Shown piece by piece: positions 5,553-14,650 of a stretch of 40,017 nt of DNA; the stretch's first letter is position 1; each line of letters begins with the position of its first letter. The notes under the pieces were generated by a model, which did no database searches, was not told the origin of the DNA, and saw only the letters and a program-made list of their open reading frames with translations. A program made the translations under genes and the position numbers. The stretch comes from an uncultured Lachnospiraceae bacterium (lineage in GTDB: Bacteria; Bacillota; Clostridia; Lachnospirales; Lachnospiraceae). The stretch spans positions 1 to 40,017 of the forward strand of contig CAJTYM010000040.1 in NCBI GenBank assembly GCA_910583835.1. The letters are read 5' to 3'.

Positions 5553-8510
5553 CTATTTCTTTGTCCGCACAGTTTTCGTTTTTGACCAGTCAGAATACAG
5601 CTTCTTACTCTTTCCATCCACTTTCACCGTCTTATAGGTGCGTATCCTCACGAAATACTTTTTCTTCGCTTTGAGCTTTGTTACCTTTTTCTTAATCGTA
5701 GTATTCTTCTTGATACTGACGGTCTTTGCCGTCTTACCCTTAAAATTCCTTGCCGTGCAATATTGCAGTTCATAACCGCTGGTCTGGACTGGCTGCTTTT
5801 TCCAGGCTGCCTGAAATCCTTTCGATTTGGCAGTAATTTTGCCAAGTCTGCAGCCTTTGGGTCTTATGGTAAACTTCACATCTGCTTTGCCGCTGTAATC
5901 GCCCATAAAAGTAACTGTTACCGGATAGACCCCTGGATTTTTCCTTTCTGCCGCATAAGATACCAGATAATCACGGTTGACAGCCAATGTCCTGCCCTTG
6001 ACATCCTTAACGGTTACGACAGGAGTTACCACTTTGTTGTTATAAATAAAGTCTGTCTTATTCAAAGCAACTCCCTGTACGCGTTCAATCACTCTGAGCG
6101 TTTTGGTATCAGAACAGATATCGCAGACCTGCTGCACACTGCCATTTTTGTCGAGCGTGGCAGGAAGCCTTTTTTCTGCATACTTATGTCCAAGCATCGG
6201 TATATCTCGTGTATAGCTGTCCCCGCAGCTGCAGGTGTAGGTTTTGATGCCTTTGTCCGCACAGGTAGCTGCCTTTGTCACGCTCTCCCGATATTGATGC
6301 GTGTGTTCTCCCGGCTCTTCCGGGTTTGCCGGGTCTTTCGGATCCTCCGGCTCTCCCGGATTTACAGGGTCTTTCGGTTCCTCCGGCTCCTCCGGCTCTC
6401 CCGGATTTACAGGGTCTTTCGGTTCCTCCGGCTTCCCCGGCTCTCCCGGATTTACCGGGTCTTTCGGTTCCTCCGGGTCTTTCGGGTCTTCTGGCTCTTC
6501 CGGCTCTTTGCCTCCTCCGGTTGCCGGAATCACTTCCTGTTTTTTTATTACTGTTTTGCAGACACTGCAATGGCTTCCCTGGGTTTTCCCTTCTTCCGTC
6601 TCTGTCGGCGCTACTTCCTCATCTATCACTATCTGATGGCCCACTGCCGGAATATCTCGTGTATAACTGTCCCCGCAGCTGCAGGTGTAGGTTCTCAATC
6701 CTTTTTCCGTACATGTTGCTGGCCTGGTCACGCTCTCCTGATATTGGTGCATATGCTCTTCCAGGTCAGGAATATCCTGATTATAAAAAATTACTCTCTG
6801 CTCTGCACAGACAGTGTCTTTTAATGCTTTCACATCCGCCACAGTGTCCAGATTTCCCTCATAATATTCAGAACAAAATAGAAATGTATAATCTCCGGCC
6901 TGTCCCTCATCACCATAGGTCTGTAAATAATATCTTCCTGGATTCTCTGCCGATGACAGAAGATAGACTGGCTGATGCCAATCTGTTTTTTCCAGGACTG
7001 CTGTATCCTCCGATTGCCAGTATTCTGTTTTAATAGCAATAACATAATCCATTTCGTAAAAAAGATTCTCTTCTATCTTATCAATTGGAAATACTTGCCC
7101 ATTCCTGTCATACCAGTTTATCTCAAAATAGCAATTGGAATTGGGAATGGAACCGTCTTCCGTCTCCGCGATTTTCCTTAAATCAACTTTCTGTGGCGCT
7201 GCCACAACATCAATACTGCTGATATATATATCTTCTGCTTCCTCTCCATCGACCGTCCAGATACCTTCGCTGTAAATCAATCCATAACCATTATCAATGC
7301 TTTTCTGCGGCAAGGTAAAATTAGCTTCTGTTGACGTTCCCTGATTGGCAAAAATATATGATTTGCCCACCAAAAGAACCCCTGGAAACAGACGGTTCTT
7401 TGTCTGGAACTGTGTGCTGCCGCTGACATCCCCTTGAATCGTCAATGTACCGTTTTCATTAAGCACAAGAATCCCACGCTCCTGCGCCTGCCCATCCGCT
7501 CCCACAAAATTGCCCGCAATAAACACATTTTGCAGTCCATTCAAATCAAGGCAGGCGCCGCTTTTTAAAACAACATTATACAGAATGTCTGTTACCGTAG
7601 ATAAACACGCTCCCTTTTCAATTACCAGATTCCCCACATTTTCTACAACCGCCTCTTCTAAGAAGCTGTTTACTGTCAATGTTGTATTTTCATTGCCATA
7701 TATCTGCTTTGCCTTTGCATAACTGTCTGCTCCACCAGAAATGGTTATCTCTGCCTGACTGTTCAAAGACGCATCCACTTTCCCTCGCACAATTGCATTG
7801 GCATCCAGATTCAAGACAGCGTTCCCCAGATAAGGAGCTTTATTGTCGCCCTCTGCCTGATGTCCCAAATAAATTGCCTGAAACATCGTCTTATCATTGG
7901 AATTTCTCACTGTCAGGGAGGCATTTTCTCCATTCTGCGTACCGGTATAGCCACCAGCATATACCGTAGGGAGCAGTTCCTTTTCCGTCCCTCCCAGAGG
8001 ACCGAACTCATTATCCCCTCCCTCCAAGTATGTGCTCACATTGTCAAAAATCAGGCTGTGTCCTGCAAGAAAAATTTCCCGGTGCGGCACACTCCCCAGC
8101 GCATTACTGGAATTAAACCTCAAATCTACATCTTTAAAACAAACCCCATCCCCTTCCAGCTGAATGGGGCTGCGCACATAAATAATGCTTCCTGCCGTAG
8201 CCTGAACCACAGTCCCAGCCGGAAACCTTACCGGAAGCATCCTGTTATCTGTATCTGCCCCTTCATCAATGGTGACCGTCCCATCCACGGTAATCGGGCT
8301 TTTATGCTCCTTTAAGGCCTGCAAGAACTCCTGTTTCGTTGTGACCGTAACACCATTTTCCTCTGCCGCACGTCCCATTCCTGCTTGTGTACCGACCATC
8401 TCCCATCCTGATGTCTCCTGGCTGCCGGCAAATGCCATTTGCGGCAATCCGCCTGACAGCACTGCTGCGGCCAATAAAATGTAAAAACCTCTCTTAATCC
8501 TTCCTATCAT
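5553..8510 (-). CDS. Secreted beta-helix surface protein with Cys- and Pro-rich repeats and fn3 end
   Basis: This 985-residue protein has a signal peptide (residues 1-28, cleavage near QMAFA-GS). Residues about 60-390 resemble a right-handed parallel beta-helix (repeated NAVLNLDANA, LTVRNSND, LVIEKGA-type rungs) of the kind seen in pectate-lyase-like adhesins. Two copies of an ATCxxKGxxTYTCSCGDSYTRDIP unit (about 590-640 and 740-775) and further CxxC pairs suggest a metal-binding or disulphide module. A proline-rich EEPKDPVNPGEP linker separates them (about 664-737). An Ig-like segment (about 810-890) and a lysine-rich fn3 domain (about 894-985) follow. No LPXTG anchor is seen. GGAGG lies eight bases before the ATG. 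It is 39 bases after dgt and probably co-transcribed. Ligand or substrate is unknown; no catalytic set could be assigned. Confidence 0.8.
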   Translation of the reverse strand: MIGRIKRGFYILLAAAVLSGGLPQMAFAGSQETSGWEMVGTQAGMGRAAEENGVTVTTKQEFLQALKEHKSPITVDGTVTIDEGADTDNRMLPVRFPAGTVVQATAGSIIYVRSPIQLEGDGVCFKDVDLRFNSSNALGSVPHREIFLAGHSLIFDNVSTYLEGGDNEFGPLGGTEKELLPTVYAGGYTGTQNGENASLTVRNSNDKTMFQAIYLGHQAEGDNKAPYLGNAVLNLDANAIVRGKVDASLNSQAEITISGGADSYAKAKQIYGNENTTLTVNSFLEEAVVENVGNLVIEKGACLSTVTDILYNVVLKSGACLDLNGLQNVFIAGNFVGADGQAQERGILVLNENGTLTIQGDVSGSTQFQTKNRLFPGVLLVGKSYIFANQGTSTEANFTLPQKSIDNGYGLIYSEGIWTVDGEEAEDIYISSIDVVAAPQKVDLRKIAETEDGSIPNSNCYFEINWYDRNGQVFPIDKIEENLFYEMDYVIAIKTEYWQSEDTAVLEKTDWHQPVYLLSSAENPGRYYLQTYGDEGQAGDYTFLFCSEYYEGNLDTVADVKALKDTVCAEQRVIFYNQDIPDLEEHMHQYQESVTRPATCTEKGLRTYTCSCGDSYTRDIPAVGHQIVIDEEVAPTETEEGKTQGSHCSVCKTVIKKQEVIPATGGGKEPEEPEDPKDPEEPKDPVNPGEPGKPEEPKDPVNPGEPEEPEEPKDPVNPGEPEDPKDPANPEEPGEHTHQYRESVTKAATCADKGIKTYTCSCGDSYTRDIPMLGHKYAEKRLPATLDKNGSVQQVCDICSDTKTLRVIERVQGVALNKTDFIYNNKVVTPVVTVKDVKGRTLAVNRDYLVSYAAERKNPGVYPVTVTFMGDYSGKADVKFTIRPKGCRLGKITAKSKGFQAAWKKQPVQTSGYELQYCTARNFKGKTAKTVSIKKNTTIKKKVTKLKAKKKYFVRIRTYKTVKVDGKSKKLYSDWSKTKTVRTKK
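6306..6505. repeat. Repeats coding a proline/glutamate-rich linker
   Basis: Imperfect in-frame units encode variants of EEPKDPVNPGEP within the beta-helix protein gene. Adjacent units are nearly identical at the base level (for example the runs starting near 6355 and 6397), so copy number could change by slippage without breaking the frame. The plus-strand open frames here are shadows of the repeat. Confidence 0.8.
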
Positions 8511-8549
8511 CCCATTTTCCTCCTTTTATCATTTTTCCTTCTCCTTAAT

Positions 8550-10016
8550 CTATATCCCGATGCCATTCAGTTCCTGATACAGACGTTTCGCATAACTGTC
8601 GGTCATGCCGCAGACATGGTCGGTCACCAGCAGCAGCCGCAGGTACAGTTTCTCCGCCTCTTTCGCTGGCATTGCCTGTTCTGATTTGTCTGCTCTGCTG
8701 GCAAACTGGCGGTAAATTGCAATGTAATTGTCTGACACCAGCGACATCATTTTCCTCTGAACTTCTGTAAGTTCCCTTTCCGTATCAAAATACAGAACCG
8801 CCTGCACAAAAGTATCCAGCAGAAAGTCAAGAATCCGCTGTGCAGCAATTTCCAATTTCAGAATCGGGGTTATCTGAAATGCATAGCGGTATGCAATATC
8901 TCCCAAAGCATCCATCATGGCCTCCCCCTCTGTGTCTGTAAATAAATCCTCCCCTTGCGCGCCATAGCTTCCGTCCATCAATGCTTCATAATTCTTAAGA
9001 AAACTCTCTGTGGCAGCATTTATCATCCAACCCTGGACATATACCGCCCAATTCTGCACGGCATTGCTTTCAGGATGATGCAGCCCCCGTTTGAGGGCGC
9101 GCTCATATTTCTCCTCCAAGCTGTCTGTCAGCCGCACAAAAGCGCCTTTTTGTTTTTCACTTATCTTCGCTTCGTACCCCCTCAGTTCCCTCACCAGCTG
9201 TCCATATGTAATGCAGCCTTTCTTGACCGCATCTTCTATGTCTGCCGTCTTGTATGCAATATCGTCCGCCGCTTCCAGCACAAACGCCAGCGGATGCCGG
9301 TTCCCATATGTGCCCAGGCTTTCCTGCAAATCCTCAAACAACGCACGCTCCGCAAAATAATAGCCCATCTTTTTATACTTAATATGCTTGCTTTTCTTGA
9401 TTTCCACGGAGGAACCCGGATACTTTATTATCGTGCCCAAAAGCGCTTTTGTCAGATTCATCCCATATTCATCCACCAGATAATGCAGTTTCGCCACCAG
9501 CCGCAAAGCCTGTGTGTTACCTTCAAAATTATAAAAATCCGCCTGCATCTGCGGCAAAAGGATTTCACTTAATGTCTGCATACTGCCGTCATCCCTCTGG
9601 TATGTTATTTCCGGCAGATGCACCTTGAACCAGTCGCGGATTGCTGTCTCACCAAAATGTCCAAATGGCGGATTTCCAATGTCATGCAGAAGTCCCGCAC
9701 ATTGCAGGACATCACAGATATAGCCTTGATATTCCGGCAGAAATCCTGGGTCTTTCCGCTCGCGGATAATCCCCCTCCCGATATTCTGTCCCAAGGATTT
9801 CGCGAAAGAGGATACCTCCAGGGAATGTGTCAGCCTGGTGCGAACAAAATCACTGTTGTCCAGCGGAAATACTTGGGTTTTATCCTGCAGACGCCGAAAT
9901 GATGCGCTGCCGATTATCCTGTGGTAATCTTTCTCATATTCTGTCCGAAAATCATTGGACGAATTGCTTTTGTAATTCCTTACCCTGTCGTCACAGAGCA
10001 GTTTCTTCCATTCCAT
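8550..10016 (-). CDS. dgt: dGTPase-like HD-domain triphosphohydrolase
   Basis: Dgt-family enzymes hydrolyse dNTPs, classically dGTP, to the nucleoside and triphosphate, and can control dNTP pools or resist phage. The 488-residue protein shows the dGTPase N-terminus YHRIIGSASFRRLQDKTQVFPL, then RTRLTHSLEVS and the metal-binding LLHDIGNPPFGHFGE, with a later conserved His/Asp in LEAADDIAYKTADIEDA. Length fits the Dgt subgroup near 450-500 residues. The ATG at 10016 is preferred, with GAAGAGGG seven bases upstream; a GTG one codon earlier is possible. It lies 21 bases after the DUF3783 gene and 39 before the secreted protein. Exact dNTP preference cannot be told. Confidence 0.92.
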   Translation of the reverse strand: MEWKKLLCDDRVRNYKSNSSNDFRTEYEKDYHRIIGSASFRRLQDKTQVFPLDNSDFVRTRLTHSLEVSSFAKSLGQNIGRGIIRERKDPGFLPEYQGYICDVLQCAGLLHDIGNPPFGHFGETAIRDWFKVHLPEITYQRDDGSMQTLSEILLPQMQADFYNFEGNTQALRLVAKLHYLVDEYGMNLTKALLGTIIKYPGSSVEIKKSKHIKYKKMGYYFAERALFEDLQESLGTYGNRHPLAFVLEAADDIAYKTADIEDAVKKGCITYGQLVRELRGYEAKISEKQKGAFVRLTDSLEEKYERALKRGLHHPESNAVQNWAVYVQGWMINAATESFLKNYEALMDGSYGAQGEDLFTDTEGEAMMDALGDIAYRYAFQITPILKLEIAAQRILDFLLDTFVQAVLYFDTERELTEVQRKMMSLVSDNYIAIYRQFASRADKSEQAMPAKEAEKLYLRLLLVTDHVCGMTDSYAKRLYQELNGIGI

Positions 10017-10037
10017 CACGGTACCCTCTTCTCTGGT

Positions 10038-10481
10038 TTAAGGCATATCCTTGCCATTCATTGCCTCATGTTCTTTTTTAATTTCCGCAAAAAGCTCCCA
10101 GGCGTTCCACTTCTGGTTAGCCTCTGTAAGCACCGCCTTATAGGGTACGGAAATCCCTGATTTGCGTACAGCCCTTAAAACCTGGTCAATTCTCCCTCCG
10201 CCAAGCCCAGCCATCACCATCATTTCCCCAGGAAATTCCTGAGATGGATTCTGTGCCGATATATCTTCCATTTGCGGCTGCCCCTCTGTCTGCAGCTGTT
10301 CTGCAGCATTTTGTTCTCTTTCCGGCGCAAACTCTTTCATTCCTGCCAGATATCCCATCTGTCTGCCGTAGTCATCCGACGAAATTTCTTTCACTTTCAT
10401 CCGTAGGGGCAGCAATGCCCGCATCAATTTATTTCTCCTGTCTTTATCTGTAAAATGAAATAATAAGATTGTTTCTCTCAT
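10038..10481 (-). CDS. DUF3783 domain protein
   Basis: A 147-residue cytoplasmic protein. The N-terminal part (ETILLFHF...LMRALLPLRMKVKEIS) is joined by a Gln/Glu-rich stretch (about 55-82) to a C-terminal segment with MMVMAGLGGGRIDQVLRAVRKSGI and YKAVLTEANQKWNAWELF. That pattern matches DUF3783 proteins common in Clostridia, whose function is not known. It has a promoter of its own and is 21 bases upstream of dgt, so the two are likely co-transcribed, which is the only hint about its role. Confidence 0.8.
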   Translation of the reverse strand: MRETILLFHFTDKDRRNKLMRALLPLRMKVKEISSDDYGRQMGYLAGMKEFAPEREQNAAEQLQTEGQPQMEDISAQNPSQEFPGEMMVMAGLGGGRIDQVLRAVRKSGISVPYKAVLTEANQKWNAWELFAEIKKEHEAMNGKDMP

Positions 10482-10537
10482 TTACGGCTCCCTCATTTCA
10501 ACTGTTACTGCAGAAATAATCTGCCTTGCTTTCTCTC

Positions 10538-10566
10538 ATTCTAACATGCAGGTAAATCCTACGCAA
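10538..10566 (-). promoter_or_regulatory. Promoter for the DUF3783-dgt operon
   Basis: On the minus strand TTGCGT (10561-10566) and TAGAAT (10538-10543) are separated by 17 bases, just downstream of the metK terminator and about 55 bases before the DUF3783 start. Confidence 0.6.
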
Positions 10567-10586
10567 CTCAAAATGAGGAATCTGCC

Positions 10587-10647
10587 AAAAAAGCCAGCCC
10601 CACCAAATCAAATACCTCTTGGGTATAGATTTGGATAGGGCTGGCTT
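10587..10647 (-). terminator. Terminator of metK
   Basis: AAGCCAGCCC (10591-10600) pairs with GGGCTGGCTT (10638-10647), and the stem continues inside with CCAAATC/GATTTGG and ATACC/GGTAT. On the minus strand the stem is followed by a T-run (10587-10592). Confidence 0.9.
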
Positions 10648-10696
10648 ATGAATTTCTTGGGGAATCATCTATCAATCAGCGCTTCCCTAAATCAGC

Positions 10697-11884
10697 TTAT
10701 AAGTATTTCTTTAAGATGTCTGTCTTGTCCGTTGCCTCCCATGGCAGGTTCAGATCGTTACGTCCGAAGTGTCCATAGGCTGCCGTCTGTTTGTAAATCG
10801 GACGCCGCAAATCAAGCATCTTGATAATCCCCGCCGGGCGGAGGTCAAAGTTCTCACGAATGATTTCTACTAATTTCTCATCTGAAATCTTGCCGGTCCC
10901 GAACGTGTCTACCATAACAGAAGTAGGCTGTGCCACACCAATTGCATAAGCAAGCTGTATCTCACACTTGTCCGCAAGCCCGGCAGCAACAATATTCTTT
11001 GCCACATAACGCGCTGCATAAGCTGCGGAACGGTCCACTTTGGTACAATCCTTGCCGGAGAAAGCGCCGCCGCCGTGACGTGCATATCCGCCATAAGTAT
11101 CTACAATAATCTTACGTCCGGTAAGGCCTGCATCTCCGTGGGGCCCGCCAATTACAAAACGTCCCGTAGGGTTAATGAAAAACTTCGTGTCATCATCTAT
11201 CATTTCCTGGGGAAGGATTGGTTCAAATACATATTTCTTGATGTCTGCATGAATCTGCTCCTGCGTAACATCTGCATCATGCTGGGTAGACAATACTACC
11301 GCCTCCAGCCTTGTCGGATTGCCATTCCCATCGTATTCCACAGTTACCTGCGTCTTCCCATCTGGACGCAGATACTTTAATGTACCGTCCTTGCGGACCT
11401 TTGTCAGCTGCAATGCCAGCTTATGTGCCAGGGAAATCGGATAGGGCATAAGTTCCGGCGTCTCATTGCTGGCATAGCCGAACATCATGCCCTGGTCCCC
11501 AGCCCCAATTGCCTCCAGTTCCTTATCCGACATCTTATTCTCTTTAGCCTCCAGCGCCTTATCCACGCCCATGGCAATATCCGTTGACTGTCTGTCTAAA
11601 GCAACCATAACTGCACAGGTATTGCCGTCAAATCCTGTCGCCGCGTCATCGTAGCCAATTTCATTTACTGTATCCCTGACAATCTGCGGAATGTCAATCT
11701 GTGCTTTCGTCGTAATCTCCCCTGTCACCAGAACAAATCCCGTACATGTTGCCGTCTCACACGCAACACGGCTCATAGGGTCCTGCTCCATCAGCGCATC
11801 CAAAATTGCATCCGAAATCGCATCGCAGACTTTATCAGGATGTCCTTCCGTTACCGATTCTGAAGTAAATAATCTTTTATCCAT
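10697..11884 (-). CDS. metK: S-adenosylmethionine synthase
   Basis: MetK makes SAM from methionine and ATP in the cytoplasm, usually as a tetramer. The 395-residue protein has full family length and all hallmark motifs: TSESVTEGHPDKVCDAISDA, GAGDQGMMFGYA, GGPHGDAGLTGRKIIVDTYGG and HGGGAFSGKD. The start at 11884 has AGGAGG seven bases upstream; an in-frame Met at 11908 lies within the riboswitch terminator tail and is rejected. A SAM-I riboswitch precedes it, so the product represses its own gene. It is a single-gene unit with its own promoter and terminator. Confidence 0.98.
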   Translation of the reverse strand: MDKRLFTSESVTEGHPDKVCDAISDAILDALMEQDPMSRVACETATCTGFVLVTGEITTKAQIDIPQIVRDTVNEIGYDDAATGFDGNTCAVMVALDRQSTDIAMGVDKALEAKENKMSDKELEAIGAGDQGMMFGYASNETPELMPYPISLAHKLALQLTKVRKDGTLKYLRPDGKTQVTVEYDGNGNPTRLEAVVLSTQHDADVTQEQIHADIKKYVFEPILPQEMIDDDTKFFINPTGRFVIGGPHGDAGLTGRKIIVDTYGGYARHGGGAFSGKDCTKVDRSAAYAARYVAKNIVAAGLADKCEIQLAYAIGVAQPTSVMVDTFGTGKISDEKLVEIIRENFDLRPAGIIKMLDLRRPIYKQTAAYGHFGRNDLNLPWEATDKTDILKKYL

Positions 11885-11908
11885 CTCTGTTCCTCCTCTG
11901 TTTTGCAT

Positions 11909-11942
11909 TAAAAAGGTTCGCTTATTGTTAATAAGCGAACCT
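11909..11942 (-). terminator. Expression-platform terminator of the SAM riboswitch
   Basis: AGGTTCGCTTATT and its complement AATAAGCGAACCT form a perfect stem with a 3-base loop, followed on the minus strand by T residues. It lies between the SAM-I aptamer and the metK ribosome-binding site. Confidence 0.92.
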
Positions 11943-11964
11943 GATAGTCAAAAGATAATCAAAT

Positions 11965-12062
11965 CCTCTTATTGTTCGATCACTCGCTCAGGTTAGCACC
12001 TTCCTTATGGGGTTGCCGTGGCTTCACAGATCCTATGTACCTCCACCACTCTGAATAAGAGA
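11965..12062 (-). promoter_or_regulatory. SAM-I (S-box) riboswitch aptamer
   Basis: On the minus strand the aptamer opens CTCTTATTCAGAGTGGTGGA, continues with GATCTGTGAAGCCACGGCAACC, then AAGGTGCTAACCTGAGC, and closes P1 with AATAAGAGG. These are the conserved S-box elements: kink-turn GA pairs, GAAGCC-type pseudoknot and the AAGGTGC strand. Bound SAM should stabilise the aptamer and permit the downstream terminator to form, switching metK off. Confidence 0.96.
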
Positions 12063-12099
12063 AAATATTACAATATGGAATTTTCAAATCTTCGTATTC

Positions 12100-12128
12100 A
12101 GCATACTCCCTTTTACCGGGTATGTCAA
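12100..12128 (-). promoter_or_regulatory. Promoter of the metK transcript
   Basis: A perfect TTGACA (12123-12128) and TATGCT (12100-12105) with a 17-base spacer lie about 40 bases upstream of the SAM aptamer on the minus strand. Confidence 0.8.
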
Positions 12129-12190
12129 CACTTTTATTTATTTTACATTACTTCCCAAAACAGTTCCCTGCCATGCTGCCGTTTGGAGGC

Positions 12191-12871
12191 TTATTTACTG
12201 GGAATCATGCGCGCAATACGTCCTGCGAACTCGTTAAAGTTCTGCGTCTGCAGTATCACCCTGCCCGGTCCGGTAAGCTTCGTGAGGAATAATCCTTCAC
12301 CGCCAAAGAAAATGTTCTTCAAGCCTTTGACTGTCTCCACTTCGTATTTTACAGATTTCTCGAAAGCAACCACATTTCCGGTGTCCACTTTGATAACTTC
12401 TCCCGGCGCCAGGTTTTTCTCCACCTTGTTGCCGTCAATTTCCAGAAATACCATGCCTTTGCCAGACATATCCTGCAGGATAAATCCCTCACCGCCGAAA
12501 AATCCGGCAGATAATTTCTTAGTAAACGTAACGCTCAGGTTTACGCTCTCCTGCGCGCATAAAAACGCGCCCTTCTGGCAAATCAGCCCGCCGCAGGCCC
12601 CGATGTCAACCGGAAGGATTTCACCGGCAACCGTAGAGGCAAATGCAATCATAGCATCTGGCCTCTCTGCTTTGTATGTAGCCATAAACAAGGATTCGCC
12701 GGAAAACATTCTTCCGATGCTCTTGCCCAGACCGCCTCTCATATTAGAGTCCATGGCAACGCCCTCACTCATCCATGCCATGCCGCCGGACTGTGTATAC
12801 ATGCTCTCTCCTGCCGTATCAAAACGTACTTCTACTGCCGGCATTGTGTCTCCTAAAACTTGATATCTCAT
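12191..12871 (-). CDS. AIM24/TIGR00266 family protein
   Basis: The 226-residue protein matches the AIM24 (DUF124) family: MRYQVLGDTMPAVEVRFDTAGESMYTQ at the start, GGMAWM, then two repeats around FFGGEGFILQDMSGKGMVFLE and FFGGEGLFLTKLTGPGRVILQT. These form a double-stranded beta-helix-like trimeric fold. No signal peptide or membrane segment is seen. The start has AAAGGAGAG upstream. It stands alone between metK and an MCP, all on the minus strand. Bacterial members have no settled biochemical role; the yeast namesake is mitochondrial. The family call is firm, the function unknown. Confidence 0.9.
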   Translation of the reverse strand: MRYQVLGDTMPAVEVRFDTAGESMYTQSGGMAWMSEGVAMDSNMRGGLGKSIGRMFSGESLFMATYKAERPDAMIAFASTVAGEILPVDIGACGGLICQKGAFLCAQESVNLSVTFTKKLSAGFFGGEGFILQDMSGKGMVFLEIDGNKVEKNLAPGEVIKVDTGNVVAFEKSVKYEVETVKGLKNIFFGGEGLFLTKLTGPGRVILQTQNFNEFAGRIARMIPSK

Positions 12872-12942
12872 GCTTACTCTCCTTTTCTTATATTTAGATT
12901 TTATAATATATAAGACCTAAACCCTCCTACAGCAATGGAAAG

Positions 12943-14436
12943 TTACAGGTACTGTTTCATCTCTTCCGCGGTCACCTGTATGGACGTAATCGCTTCTTTT
13001 GCCTGTTCTGCAAACTGCAGGTTCTGCTCGCTGATATTAGTCGCCTGTTCTGCACTGGCAGTTATCTCCTCCGTAGTGGCAGATAAATGCGTAATGTTTT
13101 CCACAATACGGTTATTGGCATCGGCAAGGTTATGGATACGCTGGTCAATCTCCTGAATGTCTTCGATAAGGTTCTCCATATTCCTGTCCAACCTCCCAAA
13201 ACTGTCCGCCGCCGTATGTATCATCTTCGTCTGATTTTCTGCTGCCTGCAAAGACGTATCTATGGAATGCACCACCTGCCTGGCGTTTTCATTTAATTCA
13301 AGGATAATCCTGGTAATGCTCTCCGTAGAGTGCTTGGTCTGTTCTGCAAGCTGGCGAATCTGGTCTGCAACAACTGCAAACCCGCGACCAGCCTCACCTG
13401 CCCTGGCGCTCTCAATGGAAGCATTCAATGACAGCAAATCTGTCTGGCTGGAAATATCCAATATCATGTCTGCAATCTCCTCGACCTCTTTGGTCTTGTC
13501 CTGCAGCTTGCCCATAGACTCTGTTACCTGTTTATTGGTAGATGCAATCTGTGCGGACTGCTCTTTTAAAGACTCCATCACATCCATATTCTCCTGGATG
13601 CTCTTATTGGAATCTTCTGCTATATCTACCATTTTCCGCGAACGCTCCAGGGTCTCATCAATTGACTCCTGAATATTCTGCGTCATAATGCTCTGCTCCG
13701 AAATATTCTCTGCCGTAATCCCAGTCGTAGAAGAAATCTCCTGCATGCTGCTCGTTACCATCTTGGTGGATTCCACCAAATCATCCACCAACTCTGTACT
13801 CTTGCCGGACTCCTCCTGTACAGTCTGTGAAACGGCAACGATGCCATCCATCATATTCTTCTGTTTCTCGCTCTGCTCCAACACCGTGCCCAATGCATGG
13901 TCGCTGAATGTCTTTGCAATACCGCCTACGCGTCCCAAAACATAGAGTACGCCAAGCATCACATATATTGTACAGATTGAGTCCACATTGAGCGTAAGCA
14001 TGTTCTTCGCGCCTTGCGCTATCACTCCCACCACATATAATGCCAGATAAGAGAAAAATGTTATTCTGTAATTCTTAGCATCATAATATGGAATCTGCAC
14101 AGCCAGAACACCCAGCAGCAATATATTGATAAACTGGGCATCGGTCTGCAGAGCCAATACCAGGAACATAACGCCATACTCAATATTGATTACAAACTTC
14201 AGCTTAGGCGTTGCCTTGTCTTTCAGCAGGATAACGGTATTGACAGCAATACAGGTAAGAATTATCAATGTGTTAATGAGGGTCATGCCAAATACCATCC
14301 TCCCTGCTGCAAATTTCAGCCAGAGGTATGCCACATATCCCATCCACGCTGCCACAACGGCAATATATAACAAGAGGTTCATCTTACGGTAACGTTCTGA
14401 CTTGTCATTATAGCGAAACTTATCCTCTGTACCCAT
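12943..14436 (-). CDS. Multi-TM methyl-accepting chemotaxis protein
   Basis: A 497-residue chemoreceptor. After a short basic N-terminus there are about six hydrophobic segments (residues about 20-185) with no extracellular sensor domain and no HAMP; the rest is a long coiled-coil signalling rod. The CheA/CheW-contacting tip is around 330-370 with SQTDLLSLNASIESARAGEAGRGFAVVA split over the conserved stretch, followed by QIRQLAEQTKHS. The start at 14436 has GAGGAGG six bases upstream; the longer frame to 14505 lacks a site. The sensor is probably the membrane part itself. It suggests a motile or CheA-using host. It is divergent from the CoA-transferase gene. Confidence 0.9.
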   Translation of the reverse strand: MGTEDKFRYNDKSERYRKMNLLLYIAVVAAWMGYVAYLWLKFAAGRMVFGMTLINTLIILTCIAVNTVILLKDKATPKLKFVINIEYGVMFLVLALQTDAQFINILLLGVLAVQIPYYDAKNYRITFFSYLALYVVGVIAQGAKNMLTLNVDSICTIYVMLGVLYVLGRVGGIAKTFSDHALGTVLEQSEKQKNMMDGIVAVSQTVQEESGKSTELVDDLVESTKMVTSSMQEISSTTGITAENISEQSIMTQNIQESIDETLERSRKMVDIAEDSNKSIQENMDVMESLKEQSAQIASTNKQVTESMGKLQDKTKEVEEIADMILDISSQTDLLSLNASIESARAGEAGRGFAVVADQIRQLAEQTKHSTESITRIILELNENARQVVHSIDTSLQAAENQTKMIHTAADSFGRLDRNMENLIEDIQEIDQRIHNLADANNRIVENITHLSATTEEITASAEQATNISEQNLQFAEQAKEAITSIQVTAEEMKQYL

Positions 14437-14559
14437 AATATTCCTCCTCTCCCCCCTCCCTTTCCAACTTATTTTATTATAATATAACTTCCAGTATTGT
14501 TCCACTAGAAAATTATGTTTTTCTGCAATTTTTTCTCTTAATTTACACTCCCGCGCTTA

Positions 14560-14588
14560 TTGACCCCCGAGACGAAAAATGATAAGAT
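14560..14588 (+). promoter_or_regulatory. Promoter of the CoA-transferase gene
   Basis: TTGACC (14560-14565) and TAAGAT (14583-14588) are 17 bases apart. They lie about 60 bases before the ATG at 14651, which has a GGGAGGG site. Confidence 0.7.
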
Positions 14589-14650
14589 GAATGTATGTTA
14601 CAGTTTTAACAATCTAAGAAAAACTATATCAATTCAGGGAGGGTTTTCAC

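Noticed and set aside
6306..6505. Possible CRISPR array in the regular repeats
   Set aside because: The units are adjacent, in frame and code for a proline-rich linker, with no unique spacers. The same applies to 27824-27975.
5763..6824. 353-residue plus-strand frame opposite the beta-helix protein gene
   Set aside because: It is the shadow of the proline-rich repeats; low-complexity, without start signals, and the minus-strand protein has clear domains.
12018..12863. 281-residue plus-strand frame opposite the AIM24 gene
   Set aside because: The opposite strand encodes a full AIM24 protein and a SAM riboswitch; this frame has no recognisable features.
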